A program made the translations under genes and the position numbers. Positions 1 through 8,876 of a stretch of 64,000 bases of DNA are shown piece after piece. Source of the stretch: Lederbergia citri (GTDB lineage: Bacteria; Bacillota; Bacilli; Bacillales; Bacillaceae_C). The stretch's first letter is position 1; each line of letters starts with the position of its first letter. The notes under the pieces were generated by a model. That model had not been told where the DNA came from. It ran no database searches and worked only from the letters and a program-made list of their open reading frames with translations. The DNA lies in NCBI RefSeq assembly GCF_018343625.1, contig NZ_JAGYPG010000001.1, positions 788,342-852,341 on the forward strand, written 5' to 3'.

Positions 1-984
1 TCTATCTTCTATTCCAACACCGTTATCTTCTATTTTGATACAAATATCGTTATTAGTTTGATCGATAGAAATTTTGCATAAGGTTGCTTTACTATGTTTA
101 ACGACATTGGTCACAGCTTCCTTCATACACATACTTAATATGTTCTCCAAGAATAACGAGACATTGTTTAATTTCGTGTTACCTTCAATGATCAAATCAA
201 TCTCAGCAGCTTTCAATATTTGCTTTACACGAACCAATTCTTCCTTAAGTCGAATTCCACGCATTTGTGAAACCATATTCCTCACTTCATTCAATGCGGT
301 TCTTGCAGTTTGTTGGACATCCATTAACTCATTTCTCGCTTCTTCTGGATTTTTATATACTAATTTTCTTGCTAAATCACTTTTTAATCCGATAAGTGAA
401 AGTTTTTGACCTAAAGTATCATGAAGATCTCTAGCAATTCTTTGTCTTTCTTCTTGTTTTACTAGGTCCGCAATCCTTTTATTTGCATATTCGAGCTGTT
501 GCTCAAGCTTTTCCTGTTTTTTTCGGTTAAATAAATTAAACGGAAGAAGGATGACACTTATCCATATGATGATGATAAACGGAAGTTGTTTTATAAATAA
601 TTCATTTTTTAAAACGAAACCATAATTAATAGAGAAAGTCGTACAAACTAAATGAATGATATATAAGGTCAAAAACGCAATTCGATTTTTTATATTCCCA
701 TTATAATAAGCAATATAAAATGCAAAATAAACAAATTGGAATATGATTGTCATCGTAATGGAAATCGCAATTAAAATACTAGTCCAAAGATACACCGGCC
801 ATCTCTTTGATATAAAAGCAAGTCTATAGATGATGAAAAAGACAATCGTTAATACAATTCCAACTATAATTTCAATCGTTGAAGAAGATTGAAAAATAAA
901 ATAGAATGGCAATATTGTAAAAATACTCCATATATAAGGATTAATCCCAGAACTTTTTAGAAATGATAAAGGCTTCTTTTTCAT
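1..984 (-). CDS. desK: DesK-type sensor histidine kinase, 3' part cut off by the window edge
   Basis: Membrane thermosensor kinase that, in the known B. subtilis system, phosphorylates DesR to switch on the desaturase gene des when membranes stiffen in the cold. Reading from the start at 984 (MKKKPLSF) there are about four hydrophobic segments in the first 170 residues, a short linker, then the HisKA_3 phosphoacceptor box (ARDLHDTLGQKLS) and an N box (KEAVTNVVKHS) followed by a G-type motif (EDNGVGIEDR) just before the edge. This is the NarL/LiaS/DesK class of kinases. It lies directly downstream of des on the same strand, the same order as des-desK-desR, so desR is expected just beyond position 1. 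The C-terminal ATPase end is missing only because the window ends. Confidence 0.9.
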   Translation of the reverse strand, partial: MKKKPLSFLKSSGINPYIWSIFTILPFYFIFQSSSTIEIIVGIVLTIVFFIIYRLAFISKRWPVYLWTSILIAISITMTIIFQFVYFAFYIAYYNGNIKNRIAFLTLYIIHLVCTTFSINYGFVLKNELFIKQLPFIIIIWISVILLPFNLFNRKKQEKLEQQLEYANKRIADLVKQEERQRIARDLHDTLGQKLSLIGLKSDLARKLVYKNPEEARNELMDVQQTARTALNEVRNMVSQMRGIRLKEELVRVKQILKAAEIDLIIEGNTKLNNVSLFLENILSMCMKEAVTNVVKHSKATLCKISIDQTNNDICIKIEDNGVGIEDR

Positions 985-1011
985 ATATAAATACCTCAAC
1001 TAATATTAAAA

Positions 1012-1050
1012 ATGTAGCTCCTTTGTTATCATAACACAAAAGAGCTACAT
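1012..1050 (-). terminator. Terminator after des
   Basis: A perfect 9-bp inverted repeat (ATGTAGCTC / GAGCTACAT) encloses further pairing between TGTTAT and ATAACA and is followed on the minus strand by ATTTTTAATATT. It sits just after the des stop and before desK, so des and desK are likely expressed as separate or only partly coupled units. Confidence 0.75.
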
Positions 1051-1054
1051 CACT

Positions 1055-2092
1055 TTATTTGACTTGAGCAGGAATGCTCGTACTTCTCTTTTTCTTTTCG
1101 GTAAGAATTTTTACTTCTTTAAAGCCAACAAATCTTTTCCCTTGTTCATCCCAAAGGCGGAATTTTAGGGAACGAAGGCTTGTTTTTATCGTTATGGTTT
1201 GAACTTCTTGTAGTCGCTCATGTTTATTATGAACTTCCTCAAGGTAATAATTCGGAACCCTTGGGCTTAAATGATGAACATGATGAAAACCAATATTCCC
1301 GGTAAGCCATTGAAGGACTTTAGGTAACTTATAATACGAACTACCATCTAATGCGGCTTTTACATAGTCCCATTCTTCTTGATTTTCAAAATAAGAATCT
1401 TCAAATTGATGTTGTACGTAAAAAAGCCAAATGCCTAATGAACCTGATATGAAGAAAATCGGTCCTTGAATTAACAGAAATGCTTGCCATCCAATCGCCC
1501 AACATAATAATCCAGCAATGGCGACGATGGAAATATTCGTAATGTAAGTATTTCGACGCTCTCTAGGTCTAGCATTTTTTATATTAAATCGGTAAGCAAT
1601 AAGGAAGATATAGATTGGTCCTAGCACAAACATGACAAACGGATTCCGATATAATCGATAGGCTAGTTTTTTCATTGGTGATGCTTCCATATATTCATCG
1701 ATTGTAAGAACCCAAACGTCACCTGTACCTCTTTTATTCAAGTTGCTACTAGTAGCATGGTGAATGGAGTGGCTATGTTTCCATTGCTCATAAGGACAAA
1801 GAGTAAGTATACCTGTTATAGTTCCAAGAATATTGTTCGCATGACGGTTTTTAAAAAAGGATCCGTGACAACAATCGTGGAAAATGATGAAAATTCGTAC
1901 GAGAAACCCAGCTGCAACAATACAGATTCCAAACGTTAACAAATAGGAAATAGAAAGAGCAAAATAAGCAAGAACCCATAGTAAAAAAAAGGGAACAAGT
2001 GTATTTACTACCTGTCTTATACTGCTTTTTGTATTGGATTTTTCATAAGGAGCAATTTGTTTTCTCAAGATTTTCGGGTCATGTTTGGACAT
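1055..2092 (-). CDS. des: Membrane fatty acid desaturase (delta-5 type, acyl-lipid)
   Basis: Integral membrane di-iron desaturase that introduces a double bond into phospholipid acyl chains and so fluidises the membrane in the cold. All three histidine clusters of the family are visible: HDCCHGS near residue 78, HSHSIHH near residue 110 and HHVHH near residue 275, with hydrophobic pairs between them. Long stretches match the B. subtilis Des sequence as I remember it (for example HSHSIHHATSSNL, LQWLTGNIG, HHLSPRVPNY). I choose the ATG at 2092 rather than the upstream one at 2110, because GGAAGGGGAT lies at the right distance before it. Length (about 345 residues) is normal. Expression is probably controlled by DesK/DesR through the site just upstream. 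Confidence 0.95.
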   Translation of the reverse strand: MSKHDPKILRKQIAPYEKSNTKSSIRQVVNTLVPFFLLWVLAYFALSISYLLTFGICIVAAGFLVRIFIIFHDCCHGSFFKNRHANNILGTITGILTLCPYEQWKHSHSIHHATSSNLNKRGTGDVWVLTIDEYMEASPMKKLAYRLYRNPFVMFVLGPIYIFLIAYRFNIKNARPRERRNTYITNISIVAIAGLLCWAIGWQAFLLIQGPIFFISGSLGIWLFYVQHQFEDSYFENQEEWDYVKAALDGSSYYKLPKVLQWLTGNIGFHHVHHLSPRVPNYYLEEVHNKHERLQEVQTITIKTSLRSLKFRLWDEQGKRFVGFKEVKILTEKKKRSTSIPAQVK

Positions 2093-2128
2093 ATACTGAT
2101 CCCCTTCCATAGTTAGTTATTATGTACA

Positions 2129-2169
2129 ATCATATACAAAAGAAAAGGATCGTTGAAGACATATATGTC
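2129..2169 (-). promoter_or_regulatory. des promoter with an abutting DesR-like operator
   Basis: On the minus strand a -35 TTCAAC (2152-2157) and a -10 TATGAT (2129-2134) are 17 bp apart. Directly upstream of the -35, at 2158-2169, is the perfect palindrome GACATATATGTC. A site touching the -35 from upstream is where a class II activator binds, which suits DesR activation. Assignment to DesR is an inference from the neighbouring desK and the known B. subtilis circuit. Confidence 0.6.
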
Positions 2170-2190
2170 ATGGACAAACCGTGATAAATA

Positions 2191-2700
2191 TCATGGTTTA
2201 GCAATTAATTTTGGCAACCCCGAATAAATATCAGCTATATCATCAATACTCATTCTTACAAGACCGCTCGATGAAGGAGCAACAAAATCAATTACCCCTG
2301 GTATGATGGAACTGGCTTGCCTTCCCCATTCAACATTCCTTCTACTGCTATATTCTTGATATACTCCTTTTCCTACAAAGCAAACAATTTTAGGTTTGTA
2401 TGTTGAAATTTTTGTTTTTAATTGCTCTCTCCCCAACCGATACTCATCTGAAGAAATTTCCTGTGCATTTTTAGTTGGTCTTGCAACGATGTTGGTAAAT
2501 CCATAACCGAGATCAAGTAATTTATCGTCCTCTGTAGGTAAATATTTTCTATCTGTAATTCCGGCTTTGTATAATATAGTCCAAAATCGGTTTGTTGGAT
2601 TAGCGAAATGATGTCCTGTTTCGCTGGATCGAATACTTGGGTTAAATCCTACGAAGAGGACATCTAAATTTTCTTTTATATGATCAGGAATAGGTTTCAT
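2191..2700 (-). CDS. mug: Mismatch-specific uracil-DNA glycosylase (Mug/TDG family)
   Basis: Base-excision repair enzyme expected to remove uracil or other damaged bases from G:U and G:T mispairs. The N-terminal motif VGFNPSIRSSETGHHFANP matches the Mug active-site region (GxNPS), followed by TNRFWTILYKAG. The C-terminal part contains the conserved PSSSGL segment where family members carry PNPSGLS-like loops. Length of 169 residues is typical for single-domain Mug. The start has a clear ribosome site (AAGGAG, 8 bp before ATG). It is followed by des and preceded by a 260-bp gap, so it is probably its own transcription unit. Confidence 0.87.
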   Translation of the reverse strand: MKPIPDHIKENLDVLFVGFNPSIRSSETGHHFANPTNRFWTILYKAGITDRKYLPTEDDKLLDLGYGFTNIVARPTKNAQEISSDEYRLGREQLKTKISTYKPKIVCFVGKGVYQEYSSRRNVEWGRQASSIIPGVIDFVAPSSSGLVRMSIDDIADIYSGLPKLIAKP

Positions 2701-2962
2701 GATAATCTCCTTATGTTTGTTATGCTCTGTTTAGGCAATTATTGATTTTCAACTTTAATGGCGGAAAATTCCGAAGAGAAAAATAGGTTAATTGACATTC
2801 TGCAGACACATCATGCTTAAAAGAATTGTGTACTGACCGTGAAAATTAAGCGCCAAGAATAAAGTTTAACAACTTCATTTTTTAAAAAGCAGAAGTAAAA
2901 AAGACCCTTAATTATGGAGAAATATTGCCCATAACAAAGGATACTTTTCAAAGAAAATTTAT

Positions 2963-3562
2963 CTACTCTATATATTGATGCACTTTTAAATATTGTATAA
3001 CTTTTTCTACTGATGCTTCAATCGTTTCTTTGTCGCTCTCTATTATAATTTCTGGATTAAAAGGTTCTTCGTAAGGCGCAGTAATACCAGTAAAGTCCTT
3101 TATTTTCCCTAGTCTAGCTTTTTTATATAAGCCCTTAGGGTCTCTTCTTTCACATTCCTCTATGCTACATTTTACGTATACTTCAATAAATTCATGGTGG
3201 TCAACTAAATTTCGGATAAGTTCCCGATCATTTCGATATGGAGAAATGAATGCAGTTAAAGTAATAACTCCAGCATCTACCAATAATTTTGATACTTCCC
3301 CAATTCTACGAATATTTTCGGAACGATCCTCTGGACTAAATCCTAAATTCTTATTAAGTCCATGCCTTATATTGTCTCCATCTAATACGTATGTGCTCAT
3401 TCCCAATGTAAATAATCTTTTTTCTATTTCAACGCATAGAGTCGATTTTCCAGATGCAGATAAGCCTGTAAACCATAGAATAACACTTTTATGCCCATGC
3501 AATGATTGTCTATCTGTTTTACTTACATGTTGTACGTGCCATGTAACATTTGTTGATTTCAT
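2963..3562 (-). CDS. cysC: Adenylylsulfate (APS) kinase
   Basis: Phosphorylates adenosine 5'-phosphosulfate (APS) to PAPS, the second step of sulfate activation, in the cytoplasm. The P-loop GLSASGKST is at residues 33-41, [10 protein letters not shown] and the [15 protein letters not shown] region follow, and the family signature FISPYRNDR is present near residue 105. About 199 residues is the usual length. It is last in the operon araC-sat-permease-cysC, only 15 bp after the permease gene, with an AAAAGGAG ribosome site. Its product PAPS needs a reductase (CysH) or a sulfotransferase, and neither is found in this window. Confidence 0.95.
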   Translation of the reverse strand: MKSTNVTWHVQHVSKTDRQSLHGHKSVILWFTGLSASGKSTLCVEIEKRLFTLGMSTYVLDGDNIRHGLNKNLGFSPEDRSENIRRIGEVSKLLVDAGVITLTAFISPYRNDRELIRNLVDHHEFIEVYVKCSIEECERRDPKGLYKKARLGKIKDFTGITAPYEEPFNPEIIIESDKETIEASVEKVIQYLKVHQYIE

Positions 3563-3577
3563 TAAAAATCTCCTTTT

Positions 3578-5356
3578 CTATACCCAAAAAGTGTAGATCA
3601 TAAAAATAGTTGAACACATAACAATAATATTTAAAGGAATTCCGATCTTTACATAGTCCATAAATTTGTAGCCTCCAGGTCCGTAAACAATTAAATTTGT
3701 TTGATATCCTATAGGTGTGGAGAAGCTAGCTGAAGCAGCAATCGTAATAGCAAGTACAAAAGAAATAGGGGCAATTCCCATCATATGAGCCATTTCTATC
3801 GAAATAGGAAACATAATGACTGCAGCCGCGCTATTTGTAATGATTTCAGTAAGCAAATTGGTTACGAGATAGAGAACACTTAATACAGCTAATATTCCAT
3901 AAGGCTTGGCAATGAGGATTAATCCACTTGCTAAAAATGAAGCCGTGCCACTGTCTAACAAAGCTGTACCGATTCCAAATGCACAAGCAATTAATAAAAG
4001 TACAGGCAAATGCAATGATTTCATTGCTTCTTCTGGAGTAATGACTCTTACAAGTAATAACATACATACAAGAATGATCATTGCCTTTAACATGGAAAGT
4101 ATATTTAAGGTTACTAATACAATCATTGCTAGTAGTAAAAATAACGAAAACCAGCCCCGCTTCTTATCTTCTAATATGGAAGGTGCTTTTAAAGGGGTTG
4201 TTACATAAAAATCATTTGATAGTTTTATTTTCTTATCAAAGTCTGGACCACATAAGAGTAAAAGGGCATCTCCAGGTTTTAAGGTGATGTCTCCAATTTT
4301 ACTTTTTATTCTCTCCCTGTGCCTGTGAACAGCTATCACTCCGGCATCAAATTTACTGCGAAAATAAGAATCTTGTATTTTTTTATATAATAGGGATGAA
4401 TGATGAGACACAACCGCTTCTACGAGCTGTGTATTTCCGTTTTTTAACATATCCAAAGATAAATTGGAGTCCGTTTTAAGCTGAAGGCCTTTTATATTTT
4501 GTAATTCTGCAATCGTTGAAATAAGACCGGTAAAAATAAGTTTATCTCCTTGCCTAATGATAGTCGTTGATTTTACAGGAGACACTTTTTCATCTTTACG
4601 AATGATTTCTATTAAAAACAATCCTTTTAATCTTCTAAGTCCTGCCCCTTCTACAGTTTTATTTAAAAAAGGGAAATCTTCCCCAACTTCCAATTGCGAA
4701 ATGTATTCTTTACTTTGCTCATTCACTTTGTCAAGCAGCACTTTATGATTAGGAAGAAGCTTATAACCAAATAAAACAACATAAAGCAATCCAAAAAACA
4801 CTGCAGGAAATGCAACAAGACCTATTTGAAAAAATGAAAAGCCTTCCATTCCAGCATCTAATAACATACCGTGAACAACTAAATTCGTAGAGGTTCCAAT
4901 TAACGTTAATGTCCCTCCTAAAATGGTCGCATACGATAATGGTATTAAAAATTTTGAAGGTGAGATTTGCTGATCTGAACACCATTTTCGTAAGATAGGA
5001 GTAAACGTTACAACAATAGGCGTGTTATTTAAAACACTTGAGAATGCGGTAACAGGAGTAAGAATTTTAAAAAGGGACCATCTGATGGATGAACCGTTTC
5101 CTAATAGTTTCCTAATTACTCCATCTGCGATACCGCTCTTTTGAATAGCAGCTGCAACGATAAATAATAAAGCAATAGTAAGCATTCCTTCGTTTGAAAA
5201 TCCTCTGAGTGCTTCTTCTGTAGTAAGTACACCAGATAATATGAATATAGATAAAGTAAAAAAGAGAATAATGTCTGGCCTAATTATTTCAAAAACTAGA
5301 CCAAGCAACATTAATATAAGAACGAACAATACGAATCCTATTTCAGTTGTCATCAT
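3578..5356 (-). CDS. SLC13/DASS-type anion permease with central TrkA-C (RCK_C) domains, probable sulfate transporter
   Basis: Polytopic membrane transporter of the divalent anion:sodium symporter type. About 592 residues: roughly five hydrophobic segments (residues 1-200), a hydrophilic middle (about 210-385) that looks like two TrkA-C domains (for example [17 protein letters not shown] and [18 protein letters not shown]), then more membrane segments to the C-terminus. This layout is common in bacterial sulfate permeases of the SLC13 group. Position between sat and cysC strongly supports sulfate as substrate. The start overlaps the end of sat by 14 bp, so translation is probably coupled; two ATGs (5356 and 5353) are equally possible. 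Other dianions cannot be excluded from sequence alone. Confidence 0.85.
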   Translation of the reverse strand: MMTTEIGFVLFVLILMLLGLVFEIIRPDIILFFTLSIFILSGVLTTEEALRGFSNEGMLTIALLFIVAAAIQKSGIADGVIRKLLGNGSSIRWSLFKILTPVTAFSSVLNNTPIVVTFTPILRKWCSDQQISPSKFLIPLSYATILGGTLTLIGTSTNLVVHGMLLDAGMEGFSFFQIGLVAFPAVFFGLLYVVLFGYKLLPNHKVLLDKVNEQSKEYISQLEVGEDFPFLNKTVEGAGLRRLKGLFLIEIIRKDEKVSPVKSTTIIRQGDKLIFTGLISTIAELQNIKGLQLKTDSNLSLDMLKNGNTQLVEAVVSHHSSLLYKKIQDSYFRSKFDAGVIAVHRHRERIKSKIGDITLKPGDALLLLCGPDFDKKIKLSNDFYVTTPLKAPSILEDKKRGWFSLFLLLAMIVLVTLNILSMLKAMIILVCMLLLVRVITPEEAMKSLHLPVLLLIACAFGIGTALLDSGTASFLASGLILIAKPYGILAVLSVLYLVTNLLTEIITNSAAAVIMFPISIEMAHMMGIAPISFVLAITIAASASFSTPIGYQTNLIVYGPGGYKFMDYVKIGIPLNIIVMCSTIFMIYTFWV

Positions 5357-6536
5357 TCACTTTATCACGCAATCCTTTTATTAAGATTTCAGCAACTTCT
5401 GGACGAGAAAATTCTTTTGGCGGCTTAATCCCGCTCTTTAACAGCTCTCTTACTTTTGTACCGCTTAAATGAAGATGATGTTCCTGACTATGAGGGCATG
5501 TTTTTGCAGTAGCCATATTCTCACACTTTTTACAATAAAAAGAGTGTTCAAATTTAAGAATGGTTATGCCAATTTCTCTTTCGTAAATACTAATTAATTC
5601 TTGGGCTTCATATGTTCCGTAATAATTACCTACGCCTGCGTGATCTCGTCCAACAATAAAATGAGTACAACCATAATTTTTTCGTACTAATGCATGTAAG
5701 ATTGCTTCTCTTGGCCCTGCATAGCGCATGGCAGCCGGATATATAACTAATCGAACTCTATCTTTAGGATAGTATTGTTCTAAGAGTACTTCATAGCTTT
5801 TCATCCGAATATGTGCTGGGATATCATCAGATTTCGTTTGCCCAACTAATGGATTTAATAATAAGCCATCGATGTTTTCCATGGCGATTTTTTGTATATA
5901 CTCATGAGCCCGATGGACAGGGTTGCGTGTTTGAAATCCAACGATTGTTTTCCAACCTAGATCAGTAAACATTTCTCTCGTTTGGACAGGATCTTTATAA
6001 TAAGCAGTGAATTCTCCGTGATTAGGCCTATTTAATAAGGTAATCGGCCCTGCAAAATAAACGTCTCCTTGTTCATATAACTTTTTTACACCAGGATGTT
6101 CAGCATCTGTCGTGCCGTACACTAATTGGGCTTCCTCTTTTTTGTCATATAAAAATTTTTCCTCAAGCTTTAATATGCCGTAAATACAATCATCCGTTCC
6201 TTTAAGAGCTATTTCTTGGCCGATTTTAAACAAGGGTTCTTCCTTAAAAGAAACAGGCAATGTAATCGGGATACTCCATATAAGCCCGTTTTCAAGGCGC
6301 ATATGATTAATTACAGATTGATAGTCTGATTGTTTCATAAATCCTGTCAAAGGGCTGAAACCACCTATAGCAATTAATTCTATATCGGAAATTGTCCATT
6401 CTGATACGATTATGGAAGGCAAGTGTGAAGCCCGTTTTAATTGAGTTTCCTTCTCAGTCCTACTTACTTCTCTATTAATTAAAACTCCACCATGTGGGTC
6501 GATGTTAACGTAATAGTGTAACGCATGGACACTCAT
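5343..6536 (-). CDS. sat: Sulfate adenylyltransferase (ATP sulfurylase)
   Basis: Makes APS from ATP and sulfate. Characteristic motifs are visible: [15 protein letters not shown] near residue 197 (the nucleotide-binding QTRNPxHRAHE), [12 protein letters not shown] near residue 290, and a zinc-type C-terminal segment with [15 protein letters not shown] followed by [10 protein letters not shown]. Length 397 is normal for the homo-oligomeric bacterial enzyme without an APS kinase fusion. Ribosome site AAAGGAG precedes the ATG. It starts 14 bp after the araC-type gene and overlaps the permease gene, so the four genes form one operon. Confidence 0.96.
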   Translation of the reverse strand: MSVHALHYYVNIDPHGGVLINREVSRTEKETQLKRASHLPSIIVSEWTISDIELIAIGGFSPLTGFMKQSDYQSVINHMRLENGLIWSIPITLPVSFKEEPLFKIGQEIALKGTDDCIYGILKLEEKFLYDKKEEAQLVYGTTDAEHPGVKKLYEQGDVYFAGPITLLNRPNHGEFTAYYKDPVQTREMFTDLGWKTIVGFQTRNPVHRAHEYIQKIAMENIDGLLLNPLVGQTKSDDIPAHIRMKSYEVLLEQYYPKDRVRLVIYPAAMRYAGPREAILHALVRKNYGCTHFIVGRDHAGVGNYYGTYEAQELISIYEREIGITILKFEHSFYCKKCENMATAKTCPHSQEHHLHLSGTKVRELLKSGIKPPKEFSRPEVAEILIKGLRDKVNDDN

Positions 6537-6549
6537 TTTTATACTCCTT

Positions 6550-7479
6550 TCAAATATGAACCATCGTAGTTATATTGCTTACGGTCGACTTTCCTTTAAA
6601 TTTTCCTGGAGGACATCCTACTATTTTGCGAAAGAGTTTACTAAAAAAAGCAGAGTCGTCGTAGCCTACTCTTATGGCGACATCAATCACCTTATCATCT
6701 GTCTCCAAAAGGAATTGTTTTGCTTTTTCAATCCTAATACTATGTAACATTTCAATAACTGTTTTCTTCGTCTCTTGCTTAAATAGTCGATTAAGGTGCC
6801 GAGGACTTATATTGAAAATATGACATAGGTCTTGAATAGACACCTTTTGGTCATAGTTCCTCGACAAGTAGCCGCAAATGCGTTGAACTAATATGCTATT
6901 ACTACTATCCATCGTAACGGGTTTTTCAGAAAGCGAATTCCTTTCATTATAAATTCGGGAGAGCAAAATCAATAATTCAACCATTTGCAGACGTATTAAT
7001 GTCGAATAACAAGAATTCTCCCGATTATATTCGTGCATCATTCCTTCTAATAATGATAGAAATCTAGCAGAATAATTCACATCTAAATTGAGAAGATGAT
7101 GAAACCGTTCATTTCGATCTAAAAATGGATGGATATAGAAATAATCCATTGACTGGGAAACGCCTAATTCTTTTAGCCATGAATCTTTAATTAAGCTAGG
7201 TAAAAATAGACAGTTAATTATTTCAAGACTTTTATTCTTCTCTACTTCAAAAGTATGGACTTCGCCGGGATTGATAATAAAAACATCATTTGTTTTAATC
7301 GTATACGATTGACCTTCAAAAACGTGTTTTGCATTACCTTGTATTACGTACACTAATTCAATGAATTCATGTGAGTGAACTGGGGGTACATTATTAGAAT
7401 CATGGCGGAAACGTTGAATCCAGAAAGGGAAATCCTTTGTCTTCATGTATTCACTACTCTGATATCTCGTCGTACTCAT
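6550..7479 (-). CDS. AraC-family transcriptional regulator with N-terminal cupin sensor domain
   Basis: Likely ligand-responsive activator. Residues about 20-110 form a cupin sensing domain ([19 protein letters not shown]), and the C-terminal 100 residues contain two helix-turn-helix units typical of AraC/XylS proteins ([19 protein letters not shown] and [15 protein letters not shown]). Start at 7479 follows GGAGGAGTAACA. It is the first gene of the unit leading into sat, the permease gene and cysC, which is unusual because sulfur assimilation is normally controlled by CymR or S-box/CysB systems. The cupin AraC type more often senses sugars, so it may tie sulfate activation to the catabolic locus upstream. 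The ligand is unknown. Confidence 0.85.
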   Translation of the reverse strand: MSTTRYQSSEYMKTKDFPFWIQRFRHDSNNVPPVHSHEFIELVYVIQGNAKHVFEGQSYTIKTNDVFIINPGEVHTFEVEKNKSLEIINCLFLPSLIKDSWLKELGVSQSMDYFYIHPFLDRNERFHHLLNLDVNYSARFLSLLEGMMHEYNRENSCYSTLIRLQMVELLILLSRIYNERNSLSEKPVTMDSSNSILVQRICGYLSRNYDQKVSIQDLCHIFNISPRHLNRLFKQETKKTVIEMLHSIRIEKAKQFLLETDDKVIDVAIRVGYDDSAFFSKLFRKIVGCPPGKFKGKSTVSNITTMVHI

Positions 7480-7599
7480 TGTTACTCCTCCTACGAATTG
7501 ATTAACTAGAAATACTGAGTAATTGGTGCCTCCACATGTTTTTTAAAGGAGTCATCATATAAAATGAATAGATAAGAATATTACTAACATTCAGCTAAT

Positions 7600-8625
7600 T
7601 TAAAGCAGTTGTTTTCCTACTTTTATATCATTATTTACCTCAATAACTTTTCCATTTTCCGTTTGTGAACGAATAATTGCTTCAATGACTTCTTGAGCTG
7701 CCAATGCATCATTGCCGGAACCTGTAATTCTTTCAGGTGAAATGTTATCTTTAATTTCTTGAATAAAAACATCAATACGATTTTTAAATGTTTCGTTAAA
7801 ACCATTTATTCCGGAAAGGACAGAATTTTTGAAGACTCTTAATTCTGAATCTTTATGCGGGAAAAAGGTCATGTCGTTATATACATCATTAATAATGAAT
7901 CTTCCTTTCGTACCGGCAACTTCGCAATATTCAATCGGGTGTCTATTATCCATATCATAACTTCCTATTAAATGTCCGACAGCTCCGGAAGTGAATTCCA
8001 TATTAATCGATGCAGTTGACCAAACATTTCTTCCAGGTGCTTTTGTCATAAAAGATTGAACTCTTTTTATTTCCCCGCAAAAATATCGCATTACGTCAAT
8101 TGAATGTGGGTGTAATGCCCTCATGTGAATCCATGGACTAGATTCATTTGGATTTCCGATTGTTAGTTTCATATTCATAAATAGAATTGTCCCTAAATCT
8201 CCATTATCAATCCATTCTTTAGCTTTATAAGCAGTTGGTACATATCGATGGTTTAGATTACATGCTAGACGTACCTTTTGTTTTATTGCGTAGTCAACCA
8301 TTTCCCTAGCTTCTGTAATGTTGTTAGATATTGGCTTTTCAACCAATACATCTTTTCCGCATTCCATCGCAATCATTGCTGGTTCATAATGATGGGAACC
8401 ATTTTCAAATCCGCCAGTTGCAACACTTACGACATCTATTTCTTCAAACTTAAGCATCTTTTTTAGATCGGAGTAAGCCGGAACCCCATAATTTTCAGCA
8501 ACTTTTCCTGCTAGTTCTTTATTTAGGTCACAAATGGCTACTAGTTGGGCATGTGGATTTTCATTGTAATAACGACAATGAAGCTTGCCAATATGGTTTA
8601 CACCTACCACTGCTACTTTAATCAA
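7600..8625 (-). CDS. Gfo/Idh/MocA-family NAD(P)-dependent sugar or polyol dehydrogenase (paralogue 2)
   Basis: Predicted soluble oxidoreductase acting on a hydroxyl of a sugar or inositol-like polyol. The N-terminal Rossmann motif is VAVVGVNHIGKLH; the conserved EKP motif is VEKPISNN near residue 100; the catalytic region contains WIHMRALHPHSIDVMRYFCG. I prefer the TTG at 8625, which has GGGAG 8 bp upstream, over the ATG at 8664. It is clearly a paralogue of the dehydrogenase at 11101-12123, with the same RALHPHS and RYFCG segments and alignment over the full length. A 15-bp hairpin separates it from the operon upstream, and the araC-sat unit follows 120 bp downstream. Confidence 0.87.
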   Translation of the reverse strand: MIKVAVVGVNHIGKLHCRYYNENPHAQLVAICDLNKELAGKVAENYGVPAYSDLKKMLKFEEIDVVSVATGGFENGSHHYEPAMIAMECGKDVLVEKPISNNITEAREMVDYAIKQKVRLACNLNHRYVPTAYKAKEWIDNGDLGTILFMNMKLTIGNPNESSPWIHMRALHPHSIDVMRYFCGEIKRVQSFMTKAPGRNVWSTASINMEFTSGAVGHLIGSYDMDNRHPIEYCEVAGTKGRFIINDVYNDMTFFPHKDSELRVFKNSVLSGINGFNETFKNRIDVFIQEIKDNISPERITGSGNDALAAQEVIEAIIRSQTENGKVIEVNNDIKVGKQLL

Positions 8626-8672
8626 ATAGGACGCTCCCTTCCATAATATGCTAATATTTTTCAAGATTAATT

Positions 8673-8707
8673 AGAATGCTTCGAAAGTAACTCTTTCGAA
8701 GCATTCT
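8673..8707. terminator. Strong 15-bp stem-loop between the two catabolic units
   Basis: Perfect inverted repeat AGAATGCTTCGAAAG / CTTTCGAAGCATTCT with loop TAACT. It follows the sulfatase-like gene (minus strand) and precedes the second dehydrogenase. There is no good U-tract on the minus strand, so it may be a weak terminator, an mRNA-stabilising 3' hairpin, or an operator with TTCGAA in each arm. Confidence 0.5.
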
Positions 8708-8785
8708 ATTAATTATTGTAAATAGAGAATTAGTACTTTTATATCGTTTATATTTTTGAACATAGACATATGCTGTCCTAGCACC

Positions 8786-8863
8786 AGGCCCCAGCCCTCA
8801 AGGTAAATAACCTGAATCAATAAAGAATCATACATTTAACTTGTCAGGGCTGAACGGGCGCCT
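8786..8863. repeat. GC-rich imperfect inverted repeat
   Basis: Arms AGGCCCCAGCCCT (8786-8798) and AGGGCTGAACGGGCGCCT (8846-8863) can pair over most of their length around an AT-rich centre. The arms are much richer in GC than the surroundings. It lies just after the stop of the sulfatase-like gene, so it could act as its 3' structure; it also resembles the small intergenic repeats common in Bacillaceae. Confidence 0.4.
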
Positions 8864-8876
8864 TGCACTTTTCTTC

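Noticed and set aside
74..409. 111-codon plus-strand frame at the left edge
   Set aside because: It lies antisense to the well-conserved histidine kinase gene, has no ribosome site and no family resemblance.
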